DNA of 64,000 bases from Rhodobacterales bacterium HKCCE3408 (GTDB lineage Bacteria; Pseudomonadota; Alphaproteobacteria; Rhodobacterales; Rhodobacteraceae). Made by a program: the position numbers and the translations under genes. The DNA is taken from the NCBI GenBank assembly GCA_015689705.1, contig WVSN01000007.1, positions 141,120 to 205,119 of the forward strand, written 5' to 3'. The notes under the pieces are model-generated. The model saw only the letters and a program-made list of their open reading frames with translations, made no database searches and was not told where the DNA came from. This document shows positions 47,024 to 57,005 of the stretch, one piece after another. Each line of letters opens with the position of its first letter. Positions within the stretch are counted from its first letter, which is position 1.

Positions 47024-47416
47024 TTGATCGGTATCGTCATCGTGGCTCATGGCAGGCTCGCGGTCGAGTTGAAGACCGCGACAGAGCATGTCGTCGGCCC
47101 CCAGAAAGGCATGGTCGCCATCCAGATCGGCGCCGAAGACGATCGCGCCCGCCGCCAGTCCGAGATCTGCGATGCCGCTGACGCAGTGGATACCGGGGAC
47201 GGCGTGGTGCTGGTGACCGACATGTACGGCGGGTCGCCCTCCAACCTGTCTCTCCGCGCATGCCGGCCGCAGAACCGCAAGATCGTGACCGGCGTGAATC
47301 TCCCGATGCTGATCAAGCTGGCCAAGTCCCGCAACCTCACGGTCGAGGAGGCGGTGAGCCGCGCGACCGAGGCCGGCCGGCGCTACATCAACTCCTTCGA
47401 CGGAGCGCCGGAATGA
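47024..47416 (+). CDS. PTS EIIA component, mannose family (regulatory)
   Basis: 130 aa, TTG start at 47024 after GGAAAGCGCG. It starts MIGIVIVAHGRLA, where His9 is the phospho-acceptor, and has VTDMYGGSPSNLSLRAC and NLPMLIKLAKSR of the mannose-type EIIA. No EIIB or EIIC follows, so it is a regulatory rather than transport protein. The stop overlaps the HPr start (ATGA). Confidence 0.92.
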   Translation: MIGIVIVAHGRLAVELKTATEHVVGPQKGMVAIQIGAEDDRARRQSEICDAADAVDTGDGVVLVTDMYGGSPSNLSLRACRPQNRKIVTGVNLPMLIKLAKSRNLTVEEAVSRATEAGRRYINSFDGAPE

Positions 47417-47685
47417 CTGTCGTACGCAAGCTCGAGATCGTGAACATGAAGGGCCTGCACGCGCGCGCCTCGGCAAAACTGGTCGAGGTTGTTGAATCCC
47501 ACGACGCAAACTGCACGGTCCGGCGCGACGGGCTCGATGCCGCCGGTGACTCGATCATGGGGCTTTTGATGTTGGCAGCCGGCCAGGGAACGATTATTGA
47601 GATCGAAACCCGGGGGGCCGAGGCCGACGCCTTGGCCGACGCGATCGAAAAACTGGTGGCGGACAAGTTCGGAGAGGGCCAATAG
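47413..47685 (+). CDS. ptsH: HPr phosphocarrier protein
   Basis: 90 aa. His16 in NMKGLHARASAKLVE is the histidine accepted from enzyme I, and Ser47 in GDSIMGLLML is the site used by HprK. With EIIA and HprK it forms a regulatory PTS; enzyme I is not in this window. Confidence 0.95.
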   Translation: MTVVRKLEIVNMKGLHARASAKLVEVVESHDANCTVRRDGLDAAGDSIMGLLMLAAGQGTIIEIETRGAEADALADAIEKLVADKFGEGQ

Positions 47686-47717
47686 ATCCGCCCGGCAGGG
47701 ACCGAGGGACGCGCGCG

Positions 47718-48641
47718 TTGGCGGATCTTACAACACAACGGATCAGGCGCAGATCGGGGCCGCACGAGGTGTCGGCGCCAACACCACGCATGTATGACCG
47801 CCGCAGCCTGACCTACGCTAATTCCTTCGAAAACCCTTGGACTCGCTTCGCCATCAAGGCGATCGAGTGGATGTCGGGCAAGATCACGATCCTGCGCCGC
47901 GTCCGCCAGTTCGAGGAACTGGGTGCCGCCACCGGACAGGCCTTCTGGCCCGCGACGATGAAGGTGATGGGCATCGACCTCGGTACGCCCGAACACCAGC
48001 TCGACCGGATTCCGGCCACCGGCTCCGTTGTCTTCGTCGCCAATCATCCCCACGGCCTCGTCGACGGGATGATCCTCGCCGATCTGATCGGTCGCCGCCG
48101 TGACGATTACCGCATCCTGACGCGCGCGCTTCTGACCGGGATCGACGAAAGCGCCGCCGGCTACATGATCTCCGTCCCGTTCCCGCACGAACAGGACTCG
48201 CAGCGCAAGATGGTCGCGATGCGGGCCGAGGCGCTGGCGCACCTGTCGCAGTCCGGCCTGATCGCGCTGTTCCCCTCCGGCGCGGTCGCGGCGTCGGAGA
48301 CGTGGTTCGGGCCTGCGATCGAGGGTGAGTGGAACCCGTTCACCGCAAAGCTGATCCGCACATCAGGCGCGACCATCGTGCCCTGTTTCTTCACCGGGTC
48401 GAATTCGCGCTGGTACCAGCTTGCCAACCAGATCTCCCCGGTCCTCCGACAGGGTCTCCTGATCCACGAAGTCGTGCATTCCTTCGACAAGCCGCAGGCG
48501 CCGATCATCGGCAAGCCGATCCCCCCCGAGGCCTGGGCCGAACCGATCAAGACGCCCCGGCGTTTCATGGCGTGGCTGCGCGAGCGGACGCTGTCGCTGC
48601 GCGACGACCCCGACCGGGACGATCCGCCGCCAACCTTCTGA
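47718..48641 (+). CDS. Lysophospholipid acyltransferase-family protein
   Basis: 307 aa. NHPHGLVDG is the catalytic His-Asp motif in the form seen in the hemolysin/OlsA-like branch, and ALFPSGAVA stands for the second (P)xG motif. It may acylate a lysolipid or an ornithine lipid precursor. The TTG at 47718 follows GAGGGAC; ATG 47790 (MYDRRSLTYAN) is an equally plausible start and matches relatives better. It follows HPr by 32 bases, at the end of the chvI operon. Confidence 0.85.
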   Translation: MADLTTQRIRRRSGPHEVSAPTPRMYDRRSLTYANSFENPWTRFAIKAIEWMSGKITILRRVRQFEELGAATGQAFWPATMKVMGIDLGTPEHQLDRIPATGSVVFVANHPHGLVDGMILADLIGRRRDDYRILTRALLTGIDESAAGYMISVPFPHEQDSQRKMVAMRAEALAHLSQSGLIALFPSGAVAASETWFGPAIEGEWNPFTAKLIRTSGATIVPCFFTGSNSRWYQLANQISPVLRQGLLIHEVVHSFDKPQAPIIGKPIPPEAWAEPIKTPRRFMAWLRERTLSLRDDPDRDDPPPTF

Positions 48642-48724
48642 CGGGCTGAGGCGGCGCTGTTCAGCATGCGCTAACATCTTGGCTGTATCGAGGGCCCGAG
48701 CACGGGTCATTCGGGTTGCCAAAG

Positions 48725-50134
48725 ATGGACTACGATCAGGAATTCCGGAAGCGGTTCGCGATCACGGATCGGTTCTGCGCCAATCTCAGGGACATCTGGC
48801 AGATCGTCGAGCCCCATCTGCCCATGATGCTCGCCGACTTCTACCGCGAAGTCGAAGGGGATCCGGACATGTCCGCCCACTTCCGGGACCGGGCCCATAT
48901 GATGTCCGCGAAGGAAAAGCAGATCCATCACTGGAAGCTTCTCTTCACCGACGGCTTTGGCGAGGCTTACAACGCGTCCGCGCGCACGGTCGGCGAAGTG
49001 CACTACCGCATCGGCCTGCCCAACATGCAGTTCATGGCGATGTACACGATGGCGGCGCGCATGCTGATGCGGAAGGTCGCGAAGGGCAGTCTGTTCAAAC
49101 GACCGCGGCCGGAACTGGCGGAATCCCTGGCGGCAGCAATCATGATCGATTGCGAGGCGGTGTCCTGCTCGTTCCAGCGCTGCTCCAACACCGATCGGGA
49201 AAACTCACTGCAGGAGGTTGGCGACGTCCTGCAACTTCTGGCGACCGGCGTGCTCGACCGGCGGATCGAAAAGCCGTTCGCCCAACGGTTCGAGAATGTG
49301 CGCCATGCGCTCAACGGGATGGCCGACAAGTTCTCGACCGTGTTCAAAGGCGTGTCCGAAAACGCCACGACGGTCAAGCAGATGACGCGCGACGTCTCGA
49401 GCATGGCCGACGACCTCAGCGAGCGGGCTCAGGGCCAGGCGGCGGCGGTCGAGGAATCCAACGCCGCTGTGACCGAGCTGTCGAACTCGGTCCGCGACAA
49501 CAACGCGGTCTTCGATCGCGCGATCAAGGCGTCTGCCGGCAACCGGTCGGCCGCCGAAGAGGGGCTCGACGCTGCCGGCCGTGCCAACGAGGCGATGGAG
49601 CGGATCAGGGCCGGGTTTCAGGACATCACCCGGATCACGGGCGACATCGAGGAGATCAGCTTCCAGACGAACCTCCTCGCGCTCAATGCTTCGGTCGAAG
49701 CAGCCCGCGCCGGCGAGGCCGGCAAGGGTTTCGCCGTGGTCGCGACCGAGGTTTCGTCGCTTGCAAAGCGGGCCGCGGAACTGACCGACAACATCCGCCG
49801 CATGGTCGACGGATCCAGCGCGACGGTCGACCAGGGTTCGGACCTGTTCGGCAAGACGCGCGAAACGCTCGAAAAGATCCGCGACAGCGCCGAGGCCGTG
49901 TCGTCCGAAATCCAGACCGCCGTTTCCGCCGCGCAGGAACAGAGCATGACGATCGATGAGGTGAAGCGCGCGCTCGACTCGATCGACACGGTGACCCAGA
50001 AGAACGCGGCCATCGCCGCCCAGGTCGCCGAGAACTGCGAGGGGCTGGAACAAAGTGCCGACGGCCTGTCCCGACCCTTCGACATCTTCCGCGAAACGGG
50101 GGGCAGCGCGCCCGCCCCGTCGCGCGCGGCCTAG
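48725..50134 (+). CDS. Soluble globin-coupled methyl-accepting chemotaxis protein
   Basis: 469 aa. Residues about 1-155 form a protoglobin-type sensor globin with a candidate proximal histidine in KEKQIHHWK (68-69) and [16 protein letters not shown] helical linker leads into the signalling domain with the hairpin tip [20 protein letters not shown]. No membrane segment is present, so it acts in the cytoplasm as an oxygen or NO sensor for chemotaxis. ATG 48725 is preferred to a TTG nine bases upstream. The stop shares CTAG with the next gene. Confidence 0.92.
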   Translation: MDYDQEFRKRFAITDRFCANLRDIWQIVEPHLPMMLADFYREVEGDPDMSAHFRDRAHMMSAKEKQIHHWKLLFTDGFGEAYNASARTVGEVHYRIGLPNMQFMAMYTMAARMLMRKVAKGSLFKRPRPELAESLAAAIMIDCEAVSCSFQRCSNTDRENSLQEVGDVLQLLATGVLDRRIEKPFAQRFENVRHALNGMADKFSTVFKGVSENATTVKQMTRDVSSMADDLSERAQGQAAAVEESNAAVTELSNSVRDNNAVFDRAIKASAGNRSAAEEGLDAAGRANEAMERIRAGFQDITRITGDIEEISFQTNLLALNASVEAARAGEAGKGFAVVATEVSSLAKRAAELTDNIRRMVDGSSATVDQGSDLFGKTRETLEKIRDSAEAVSSEIQTAVSAAQEQSMTIDEVKRALDSIDTVTQKNAAIAAQVAENCEGLEQSADGLSRPFDIFRETGGSAPAPSRAA

Positions 50135-51009
50135 CGTGTCGGAACGGGAACCTCGCCCCGGTAGTCGTAGAAGCCACGCTCGGTCTTGCGACCGAGCCAA
50201 CCGGCCTCGACGTATTTGGTCAGAAGCGGGCAGGGCCGGTACTTGGTGTCGGCCAGTCCGTCATGCAGGACGTTCATAATCGCAAGGCACGTATCCAGCC
50301 CGATGAAATCCGCCAGTTCCAGCGGCCCCATCGGATGGTTCGCGCCAAGCTTCATCGACTCGTCGATCGACCGGACCGATCCCACGCCTTCGTAAAGCGT
50401 GTAGACCGCCTCATTGATCATCGGCATCAGGATGCGGTTGACGATGAAGGCCGGGAAATCCTCGGCGGTTGCGGCTGTCTTGCCAAGGCGGTCGACCACG
50501 GATTTGCAGGATGCAAACGTCTCCTCGTCGGTCGCGATCCCACGGATCAGTTCAACGAGTTGCATGACCGGCACCGGGTTCATGAAGTGGAACCCCATAA
50601 ACTTCTCGGGCCGATCCGTCCGGCTGGCGAGCCGCGTTATCGAGATCGACGACGTGTTCGATGTCAGGATCGTCTCGGGCTTCAGGTGCGGCAGAAGATC
50701 CTCGAAGATCGCCTGCTTCACCGTCTCGCGTTCGGTCGCAGCCTCGATCACGAGATCGGACTGCCCCAGATCCGAAAGCTTCAGCGTGGTCGAAATGCGC
50801 TTCAGCGCCGCCGCCTTGTCCGCCTCCGAAATCCGGTTCCGCGAAACCTGCCGGCCGAGATTGGTGTCGATCAGCGACAGCGCCGCAGTCAGCTGATCCG
50901 GCGAGACATCGTTCAGAAGAACCTCGTAACCGGCCAGCGCGCAGACATGGGCGATCCCGTTGCCCATCTGGCCCGCGCCCACGATCCCGATTGTCCTAAT
51001 CTCGCCCAT
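50131..51009 (-). CDS. hbdA: 3-hydroxybutyryl-CoA dehydrogenase
   Basis: 292 aa. NAD-binding [14 protein letters not shown] at the N-terminus, the catalytic [13 protein letters not shown] with the active His, and [36 protein letters not shown] identify the short-chain family. It interconverts acetoacetyl-CoA and 3-hydroxybutyryl-CoA, used in the PHB and ethylmalonyl-CoA routes. It begins 163 bases from the divergent DUF6473 gene. Confidence 0.94.
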   Translation of the reverse strand: MGEIRTIGIVGAGQMGNGIAHVCALAGYEVLLNDVSPDQLTAALSLIDTNLGRQVSRNRISEADKAAALKRISTTLKLSDLGQSDLVIEAATERETVKQAIFEDLLPHLKPETILTSNTSSISITRLASRTDRPEKFMGFHFMNPVPVMQLVELIRGIATDEETFASCKSVVDRLGKTAATAEDFPAFIVNRILMPMINEAVYTLYEGVGSVRSIDESMKLGANHPMGPLELADFIGLDTCLAIMNVLHDGLADTKYRPCPLLTKYVEAGWLGRKTERGFYDYRGEVPVPTR

Positions 51010-51172
51010 CGCGCCCGCTCCGACATGTTCGGGGCGACCTTAGGCGGGCCTGCGCGCGAGGCCAAGGCCCCGAAGCCTACGGCATTTGTCCGGAATGCGC
51101 CCTTTAGCGCTTTGGCAAGCAGCTTGAGCCATCATCGCGACGGGTTGAGTCGGCATCGATGGGGCAAATGGC

Positions 51173-52003
51173 ATGAGTCTGGAACAACCGGGGCACGGCC
51201 CCCTCGACTACGTCGCCGTCACCTATCCCGGGTCGATGGCGGAATTTCGCGGTCCGCCCGTCGATTTCGAAACACTCGACATCGTCTGCATCGGCGGGTC
51301 GGAAACGTTTGGCCGTTTCGTACCCCACCCGTTCCCGCAGCTTCTCGGCGTGGCGCTCGGTCGCAAGGTGGCGAATTTCGGCGTCATGAACGCGGGGCTC
51401 GACCTTTTCCTGCACGATGCGGCCATCGGCACCGCAATGAATGCTGCGCGCGCCGTCGTGCTGCAGATCTCCGGCGCGCACATGATGACGAACCGCTTCT
51501 ACCGCGTGCATCCGCGCCGCAATGACCGGTTCCTGCGCGCGTCGCCCGCGCTGGCCACCGTCTACCGCGACACCGATTTCACCGAGTTCCATTTTGTCCG
51601 GCACATGCTCGCCGTACTGGCCGATACCTCGCCCGACCGGTTTCGGCTGGTGGTGCAGGAAGTTCAGGCCGCCTGGCTTGCGCGTATGAAGATGCTGATT
51701 GCCCGCCTCGACGTACCGGTTCACCTGCTCTGGATCGGCGCACATGCTCCAGGGAATGCGGCGGTGGCAGCTCATCTCGACACCGGAACCGATCCGCTGT
51801 TCGTCACCGCCCCGATGATAGAGGAGCTGCGCCCGGACGTGGCCTCCGTCTGCCTGTGCCCTGCCGACGCGATCGAACTGGAACATCCGACGGCCGGCAT
51901 GTTCTTCGGCCCGCGTGAGGTGACGGCCGCCCGCGTTCTGCCCGGACCATCGCAGCACGACCGCGCCGCGACCCTTCTGGCCGAAGCGTTCGGGGGCGCC
52001 TGA
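51173..52003 (+). CDS. DUF6473 protein
   Basis: 276 aa soluble protein. It begins with a Tyr/Pro-rich stretch, then [20 protein letters not shown], where the Gly-Gly-Ser-Glu-Thr turn resembles the nucleophile loop of SGNH hydrolases, and a long beta-alpha pattern. Rhodobacterales relatives are annotated DUF6473. An esterase or sulfotransferase-like activity is only a guess. The stop lies inside a strong terminator hairpin. Confidence 0.65.
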   Translation: MSLEQPGHGPLDYVAVTYPGSMAEFRGPPVDFETLDIVCIGGSETFGRFVPHPFPQLLGVALGRKVANFGVMNAGLDLFLHDAAIGTAMNAARAVVLQISGAHMMTNRFYRVHPRRNDRFLRASPALATVYRDTDFTEFHFVRHMLAVLADTSPDRFRLVVQEVQAAWLARMKMLIARLDVPVHLLWIGAHAPGNAAVAAHLDTGTDPLFVTAPMIEELRPDVASVCLCPADAIELEHPTAGMFFGPREVTAARVLPGPSQHDRAATLLAEAFGGA

Positions 52004-52012
52004 GCGCCCCCG
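51989..52012. terminator. Terminator hairpin overlapping the DUF6473 stop codon
   Basis: 10-bp perfect stem TCGGGGGCGC / GCGCCCCCGA with loop CTGA that contains part of the stop codon. It lies between convergent genes, five bases from the etfA stop, and can serve both. Confidence 0.65.
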
Positions 52013-52017
52013 ACCCC

Positions 52018-52947
52018 TTACCCGAGTTTCTCGGTCATCTCCGGCACTGCCGTGAACAGATCGGCGACGAGGCCGTAATCGGCGACCTGGAAGATCGGCG
52101 CCTCTTCGTCCTTGTTGATCGCGACGATGACCTTGCTGTCCTTCATCCCGGCCAGGTGCTGGATCGCGCCCGAGATGCCGACGGCGATATAGAGCTCCGG
52201 CGCCACGACCTTGCCGGTCTGACCGACCTGCCAGTCGTTGGGGGCGTAGCCGGAATCGACCGCGGCCCGCGATGCGCCGACCGCCGCGCCAAGCTTGTCG
52301 GCCAGTTTCTCGATGATCTCGAACTGCTCCTGCGAGCCGACGCCGCGGCCGCCCGAGACGACGATGCCCGCGCTGGTCAGTTCGGGACGGTCCGAAGCGG
52401 CCACCTTGTCCTCGACCCATTCGCTGAGTCCCGAGGCCGCCGGCGCGTCGATCGTCTCGACCGAAGCCGAGCCGCCGGTGCCTGCGGCGTCGAAGGTCGA
52501 CGTCCGGAAGGTCACGACCTTCTTGGCGTCCGACGACTTCACCGTCTGGATCGCGTTCCCGGCATAGATCGGGCGCTCGAACGTGTCGGCATCGACGACG
52601 CCGGAAGCGTCGGAGACGATCATCACGTCGAGAAGCGCGGCGACGCGCGGCATGATGTTTTTCGCGTCGGTCGTCGCCGGCGCGCAGATGTGGCTGTAAT
52701 CGCCGGCGAGCGAGACGATCAGCTCGGCCGTCGCCTCGGCGAGCCGGTGGCCCAGGCTGTCGCCTTCGGCGACCAGCACCTTCGACACGCCGTCAATCGT
52801 TGCGGCCTCGTCACCAGCAGCCTTGGCATGGGCGCCGGCGCACAGGACGGTTACGTCGCCGAGCTGTTTGGCCGCCGTCACCGCCTTGGCGGTCGCGTCC
52901 ATCGACAGTTCGCCCGAGGTCACTTCGGCAAGAAGAAGAACGGCCAT
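52018..52947 (-). CDS. etfA: Electron transfer flavoprotein, alpha subunit
   Basis: 309 aa. The FAD-binding region reads [15 protein letters not shown] then [15 protein letters not shown] and [16 protein letters not shown], typical of EtfA. It accepts electrons from acyl-CoA dehydrogenases such as Mcd and passes them to ETF-quinone oxidoreductase. It overlaps etfB by one base (TGATG). Confidence 0.96.
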   Translation of the reverse strand: MAVLLLAEVTSGELSMDATAKAVTAAKQLGDVTVLCAGAHAKAAGDEAATIDGVSKVLVAEGDSLGHRLAEATAELIVSLAGDYSHICAPATTDAKNIMPRVAALLDVMIVSDASGVVDADTFERPIYAGNAIQTVKSSDAKKVVTFRTSTFDAAGTGGSASVETIDAPAASGLSEWVEDKVAASDRPELTSAGIVVSGGRGVGSQEQFEIIEKLADKLGAAVGASRAAVDSGYAPNDWQVGQTGKVVAPELYIAVGISGAIQHLAGMKDSKVIVAINKDEEAPIFQVADYGLVADLFTAVPEMTEKLG

Positions 52948-53708
52948 CAGATCACCCCCGCTTCGTCTTTGAGTTTCGCGATCAGCTCGTCGACCGAGCC
53001 GACCATGACGCCGGCCTTCCGCGCGTCGGGTTCGGCCGTCTTGACGACCTTAAGCCGCGGCGTGACGTCGACGCCGTAATCGGCCGCCGTTTTCTCGTCG
53101 AGCGGCTTCTTCTTCGCTTTCATGATGTTCGGCAGCGAGGCGTAGCGCGGTTCGTTCAGACGCAGGTCGACGGTCACGATCGCGGGCATCTTGACCTTGA
53201 TCGTCTGCAGGCCGCCATCGACTTCACGGGTCACGTTTGCATGGTCCCCGTCGATCTCGAGCTTCGAGGCGAACGTCGCCTGGCTCCAGCCGAGCAGTGC
53301 CGACAGCATCTGGCCTGTCGCGTTCATGTCGTTGTCGATCGCCTGCTTGCCGGCGAGAACGAGGCCCGGAGCCTCTTCGTCGATCACGGCCTTGAGGATC
53401 TTGGCGACGGCGAGCGGCTCGATGTCGGTATGGACGTCATCGGCGGCGACAACCAGGATCGCCCGGTCGGCCCCCATCGCGAGCGCCGTGCGCAGCGTCT
53501 CCTGCGCCTGCTTCACGCCGATCGAGACGGCGACGACCTCTTCGGCCTTGCCGGCTTCCTTCAGACGGATCGCTTCTTCGACCGCAATCTCGTCGAACGG
53601 GTTCATCGACATCTTCACATTGGCAAGATCGACCCCGGACCCGTCCGCCTTCACGCGGACCTTCACGTTGTAGTCGATCACACGTTTGACAGGTACGAGG
53701 ACCTTCAT
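52947..53708 (-). CDS. etfB: Electron transfer flavoprotein, beta subunit
   Basis: 253 aa from ATG 53708 ([19 protein letters not shown]), with a GGGAGA ribosome-binding site. [20 protein letters not shown] and [17 protein letters not shown] are the family signatures, and the AMP site and the recognition loop [15 protein letters not shown] are present. First gene of the etfBA operon. Confidence 0.96.
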   Translation of the reverse strand: MKVLVPVKRVIDYNVKVRVKADGSGVDLANVKMSMNPFDEIAVEEAIRLKEAGKAEEVVAVSIGVKQAQETLRTALAMGADRAILVVAADDVHTDIEPLAVAKILKAVIDEEAPGLVLAGKQAIDNDMNATGQMLSALLGWSQATFASKLEIDGDHANVTREVDGGLQTIKVKMPAIVTVDLRLNEPRYASLPNIMKAKKKPLDEKTAADYGVDVTPRLKVVKTAEPDARKAGVMVGSVDELIAKLKDEAGVI

Positions 53709-53793
53709 CGCGCACATCTCCCTTCATGGCCGCCTGAATACGGCGTTCAGCCGGATTTAGACCCGCGGGACATGCAAAGACAGTGTAAAATCG

Positions 53794-53820
53794 ACGCGGT
53801 ATCGCCTGACGACGCCGCGT
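53794..53820 (-). terminator. Possible weak terminator after the hemolysin III gene
   Basis: 6-bp inverted repeat ACGCGG / CCGCGT with a 15-base loop; on the minus strand CGATTTTACA follows. Weak. Confidence 0.3.
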
Positions 53821-53834
53821 TACGTGGAATTTCG

Positions 53835-54503
53835 TTACGTCACGATGGGCGTGGCGGCGCGTATGAGTTCCACGAGGACCGCCGCATAGGTGATCGCGGT
53901 CGCGACCAGCACGAACACGTGCCAGATCGTGTTGTGGAACGGCAAACGTTCCCAGACGAAGAAAAGCGTTCCGGCAGTGTAGAGGATGCCTGCCACGGCG
54001 AGGAGCACCAGTCCGGCTGTCGACAGACCGGCCAGTGCGTGTCCGTAGAAGAATACGCCGGCCCATCCGAGCCCGAGATAGAGCGCGAGTGCGAGAAGCT
54101 TCAGGCCGCGCGGCCCGAACAGGATCAGCGACGCCCCGCCGAGCGCGACCGACCAGATCGCCGCGAGGAACCAGTGCGCCTGGGTTCCGGTCAGGATCAG
54201 GACGGGCGTGTAGGTGCCCGCGATCTTGAAGTAGATCGCCGACTGATCGATGCGCCGGAGCCGGTCGGACCAGCCGCCGCGATGAATCATGTTGTAGAGC
54301 GCCGAGCACAGTAGCATGGCGATCAGGGTGACCGCATAGACGGCGACGGCCGTCACGGCGCGCGCGTCACCGATCCATACGGCAGACAGTGTCACGAGGA
54401 TCGGGGCGGCGACGAGTGCCAGCGTCAGGCCGGAGACATGCACGACGGCGTCCGAGATATACTCGGCCCTTGTGTAGATCTGCGGGATGCGCCGCGGCAA
54501 CAT
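53835..54503 (-). CDS. Hemolysin III / PAQR-family membrane protein
   Basis: 222 aa with seven hydrophobic segments. The family metal-site residues are visible: AEYISDAVVHVSG near the N-terminus, YNMIHRGGWSDRLRRIDQSAIYFKI with His and Asp in the middle and ERLPFHNTIWHVFVL near the C-terminus. Bacterial members are predicted metal-dependent hydrolases; a toxin role is unlikely. It is followed by etfB 126 bases on. Confidence 0.9.
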   Translation of the reverse strand: MLPRRIPQIYTRAEYISDAVVHVSGLTLALVAAPILVTLSAVWIGDARAVTAVAVYAVTLIAMLLCSALYNMIHRGGWSDRLRRIDQSAIYFKIAGTYTPVLILTGTQAHWFLAAIWSVALGGASLILFGPRGLKLLALALYLGLGWAGVFFYGHALAGLSTAGLVLLAVAGILYTAGTLFFVWERLPFHNTIWHVFVLVATAITYAAVLVELIRAATPIVT

Positions 54504-54653
54504 CGGCTAGCCTCCTTCGTTATCCAAGATACGCCGCACAGGTTGCCGGTCAATGAACAAGGCGCGAACAAAGTGGTTCGGACGTAGCGTCACGGGACGC
54601 GGGCAGGCCATCGGCACTGCGCTCGCGCAAATCCCTGTGCGGCAACTCTCCCG

Positions 54654-55229
54654 CTAGTCGCGGTTCGCGCCGGGAACCCACAGGATGTCGTCCGTGCCAT
54701 TGTTGTTGGCGATCCGCCCGGCAACGAAGAACCAGTCCGAGAGGCGGTTGAGATACTTCACGCCCTCGGGATTCACCGATTCCATCGTGGCGAGTTCGAC
54801 GCTGTTGCGTTCCGCCCGCCGGCAGACGGTCCGGCAGATGTGCAGGTGCGCGGCAAGCGCCGAGCCGCCGGGCAGGATGAAACTGCGCAGCGGCTCGAGC
54901 TTTTCGTTCATCGCGTCGATCTCGCGCTCCAGCCGCTTCACCTGCGCCGCCGCGATGCGAAGGGGCGGGTATTCCCGTTCGGCGTCCTTCTCCATGTTCG
55001 GGGTGCAGAGATCCGCCCCCAGATCGAACAGGTCGTTCTGGATGCGCTTCAGCATCCCGTCCATCTCGCCGTCTGCGTGCTGGCGCGCCAGCCCGAGTGT
55101 TGCGTTCAGTTCGTCCACCGTGCCGTAGGACGCGACCCGCAAGGAATGCTTCGCGACCCGGCTGCCGTCGCCCAGCGCCGTTTCGCCGTGATCACCGGTC
55201 TTGGTGTAGATCTTGTTCAGGACGACCAT
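54654..55229 (-). CDS. Cob(I)alamin adenosyltransferase, PduO type
   Basis: 191 aa. The ATP site is YTKTGDHGET at 8-17, and FILPGGSALAAHLHICRTVCRRAER and YLNRLSDWFFVAGR are the other signatures. Adds adenosyl to cob(I)alamin, giving the cofactor for methylmalonyl-CoA and ethylmalonyl-CoA mutases, which fits the Mcl1/Mcd pathway seen here. The previous gene ends four bases upstream. Confidence 0.94.
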   Translation of the reverse strand: MVVLNKIYTKTGDHGETALGDGSRVAKHSLRVASYGTVDELNATLGLARQHADGEMDGMLKRIQNDLFDLGADLCTPNMEKDAEREYPPLRIAAAQVKRLEREIDAMNEKLEPLRSFILPGGSALAAHLHICRTVCRRAERNSVELATMESVNPEGVKYLNRLSDWFFVAGRIANNNGTDDILWVPGANRD

Positions 55230-55233
55230 GGTC

Positions 55234-55431
55234 CTACCCCCCGCTCGATTGCCGCCACCACACAAACGCGACGATGAGGATGACTGCAAGCGCCTGTAAG
55301 GCGAGCCGCCACCGCATGAACTTGTTGGCGTTGTTGCGGTTGTATTCACCGCCGCGCCGGAAGGCGTTCAGGCCGAGCAGCAGCACGACCAGCACGGCGA
55401 GGCAGGCGATCAGGACGATGGTCTGTGACAT
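55234..55431 (-). CDS. HIG1-like twin-transmembrane small protein
   Basis: 65 aa: helix 1 (residues 3-22), the loop RRGGEYNRNNANKFMRWRLA and helix 2 (about 46-60). The basic loop with RGGEYNR and NKFMRWR is that of HIG1-type proteins, which assist cytochrome oxidase in mitochondria and bacteria. Directly in front of the adenosyltransferase. Confidence 0.75.
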   Translation of the reverse strand: MSQTIVLIACLAVLVVLLLGLNAFRRGGEYNRNNANKFMRWRLALQALAVILIVAFVWWRQSSGG

Positions 55432-55473
55432 GGTGTTCCTTCCCTTGTCCGCACCGACATAAGCGTCTGGCGC

Positions 55474-56304
55474 TCAGAATCGAGCCGAGATGTCGTCGAT
55501 CGCCCGTTGCGGCAGGATCCGGCGCAGGCCCTCGGCGATATGCGTCGCCGGCGTGATGAGGTAGCGCGCCCGCGGTCTGGGGCTTTCGAGCGCGTGAATG
55601 ACCCGTCGTGTGACGGCGTCAGGTTCGCGCTGAAAAAGGGATCGTTTCGGCGGCGCGTAGAAGAACGGGACGACCTCGCGCCGGTAGGCGTCCGCCAGCG
55701 CCGAGTTTTCCCAGTCGATCCAGCGTTCGAAATGCGGCAGCGAGTTCTCCCGGAATTTCGACGTCACCGGGCCCGTGTTCAGCGTGGAGACATGGACGCC
55801 CGATCCCCGCAACTCCAGCCGCAGCGTGTCGGTCAGGCCTTCGAGCGCGTATTTCGACGCGTTGTAGGCGCCGCGCCAGCGCAGCGCGTTCCGCCCGAGG
55901 CCCGAGGAATGCATCACGATCCGTCCCGACCGTTGGGCGCGCATGACCGGCAGGACGCGGCGGGTCAGGTCGTGGAGGCCGAAGACGTTGGTCTCGAAGA
56001 TTGCCCGCAGCGCCTCGACCGGGACATCCTCGACCGCGCCCGCCTGCCCGTGACCGGCATTGTTGAAGAGCGCGTCGAGCCGGCCGTCGGTTCGCGCAAG
56101 CGCCTCGGCCACGCCATCCGCGCGGCTCTTCTCGTCGGCGACGTCCAGGACGAAACTCTCGAACCCCTCGGACGACAACCGCGCGACGTCGGCGGGTTTC
56201 CGGCAGGTCGCCAGCACGCGCCAGCCGCCGCGCGCCTTGAGCGCCCGCGCCGCATGTTCGCCGAGCCCGGAGGAGCAGCCGGTGATGAGGACGGTCTTCG
56301 TCAT
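55474..56304 (-). CDS. Short-chain dehydrogenase/reductase
   Basis: 276 aa classical SDR. TGCSSGLGEHAARAL is the cofactor loop (TGxxxGxG), NNAGHGQAG is the NAG motif, and HSSGLGR...YNASKYALEG gives Ser-Tyr-Lys. Substrate unknown. It ends 43 bases from the HIG1 gene, on the same strand. Confidence 0.92.
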   Translation of the reverse strand: MTKTVLITGCSSGLGEHAARALKARGGWRVLATCRKPADVARLSSEGFESFVLDVADEKSRADGVAEALARTDGRLDALFNNAGHGQAGAVEDVPVEALRAIFETNVFGLHDLTRRVLPVMRAQRSGRIVMHSSGLGRNALRWRGAYNASKYALEGLTDTLRLELRGSGVHVSTLNTGPVTSKFRENSLPHFERWIDWENSALADAYRREVVPFFYAPPKRSLFQREPDAVTRRVIHALESPRPRARYLITPATHIAEGLRRILPQRAIDDISARF

Positions 56305-56341
56305 GGGGCGGGCCTAGCCGAGCCCTCGGACAGGCGCAATC

Positions 56342-56908
56342 TCAGGGCGCCTCGGGCGACAGGAAATCGCCGGACATGAAGCCGCGTGCGCCGCTCAGCA
56401 CGTCCTCGATCTCGAACCAGTTGTCCTCGGCCGCCCCGAGAACGTCCACCGGCGTGCCAAGATCGAGCGCCGTGACGACCTCGAAGGCCGTCGACGGCCC
56501 GGCACGCAGATTGACCCGGTCCCCGGTGACGTAGAGGCGCCCAGCCGCGACACTTGGCGGCGGCTCAGCTGTGTCGACCGGCTCGGGCGTCTCGATGGCG
56601 GCGGTCTCGGGCGCGGGCTGCGTCTCTTCGGGACGCGCCACCGGCTGCACCGCGCCGGGATCGGTCGGAGCGGGTTCGAACCCGGCGGCCACGGGGCGCG
56701 TCGGATCCGGGGCGGGATCGCCCGGCCGGATCACCCGGTCCACGGTCCAGGTCTCACCGGTCTCGAGCACGATCTCCTCGGGCGGGGCGTCGCCCGCTGC
56801 GCGGTGGGGCACTTCTGTGCCGCCCGTCGGCCCGAGCCCGGGACCGGTGGGCGCGACCACGTAGAACACGTAGAGCGCCACGCAGAGAATGACGACGTAT
56901 CGCAGCAT
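56342..56908 (-). CDS. SH3-domain protein with N-terminal anchor
   Basis: 188 aa. A short hydrophobic N-terminus (residues 4-20) acts as signal or anchor, then a Pro/Glu/Thr-rich linker to about residue 120, then a bacterial SH3 domain ([42 protein letters not shown]). Likely binds peptidoglycan or a protein partner in the periplasm. Divergent from parC. Confidence 0.85.
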   Translation of the reverse strand: MLRYVVILCVALYVFYVVAPTGPGLGPTGGTEVPHRAAGDAPPEEIVLETGETWTVDRVIRPGDPAPDPTRPVAAGFEPAPTDPGAVQPVARPEETQPAPETAAIETPEPVDTAEPPPSVAAGRLYVTGDRVNLRAGPSTAFEVVTALDLGTPVDVLGAAEDNWFEIEDVLSGARGFMSGDFLSPEAP

Positions 56909-57005
56909 GGGTCGGACTCTACCCCGATCGAGCGGCGCCGGAAACGGCGATTCCGCGCCATCCCCGCTTGCCCGGCCCGGTCGCTCAGCGTATCACAGTC
57001 CGCAA

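Noticed and set aside
51110..51140. A -24/-12 (sigma-54) like element TGGCAAGCAGCTTGAG
   Set aside because: The essential GC of the -12 box is missing (TTGAG instead of TTGC).
53819..53840. Direct repeat GTTACGT at the end of the hemolysin III gene
   Set aside because: Two 7-bp copies only; no sign of a mobile element or attachment site.
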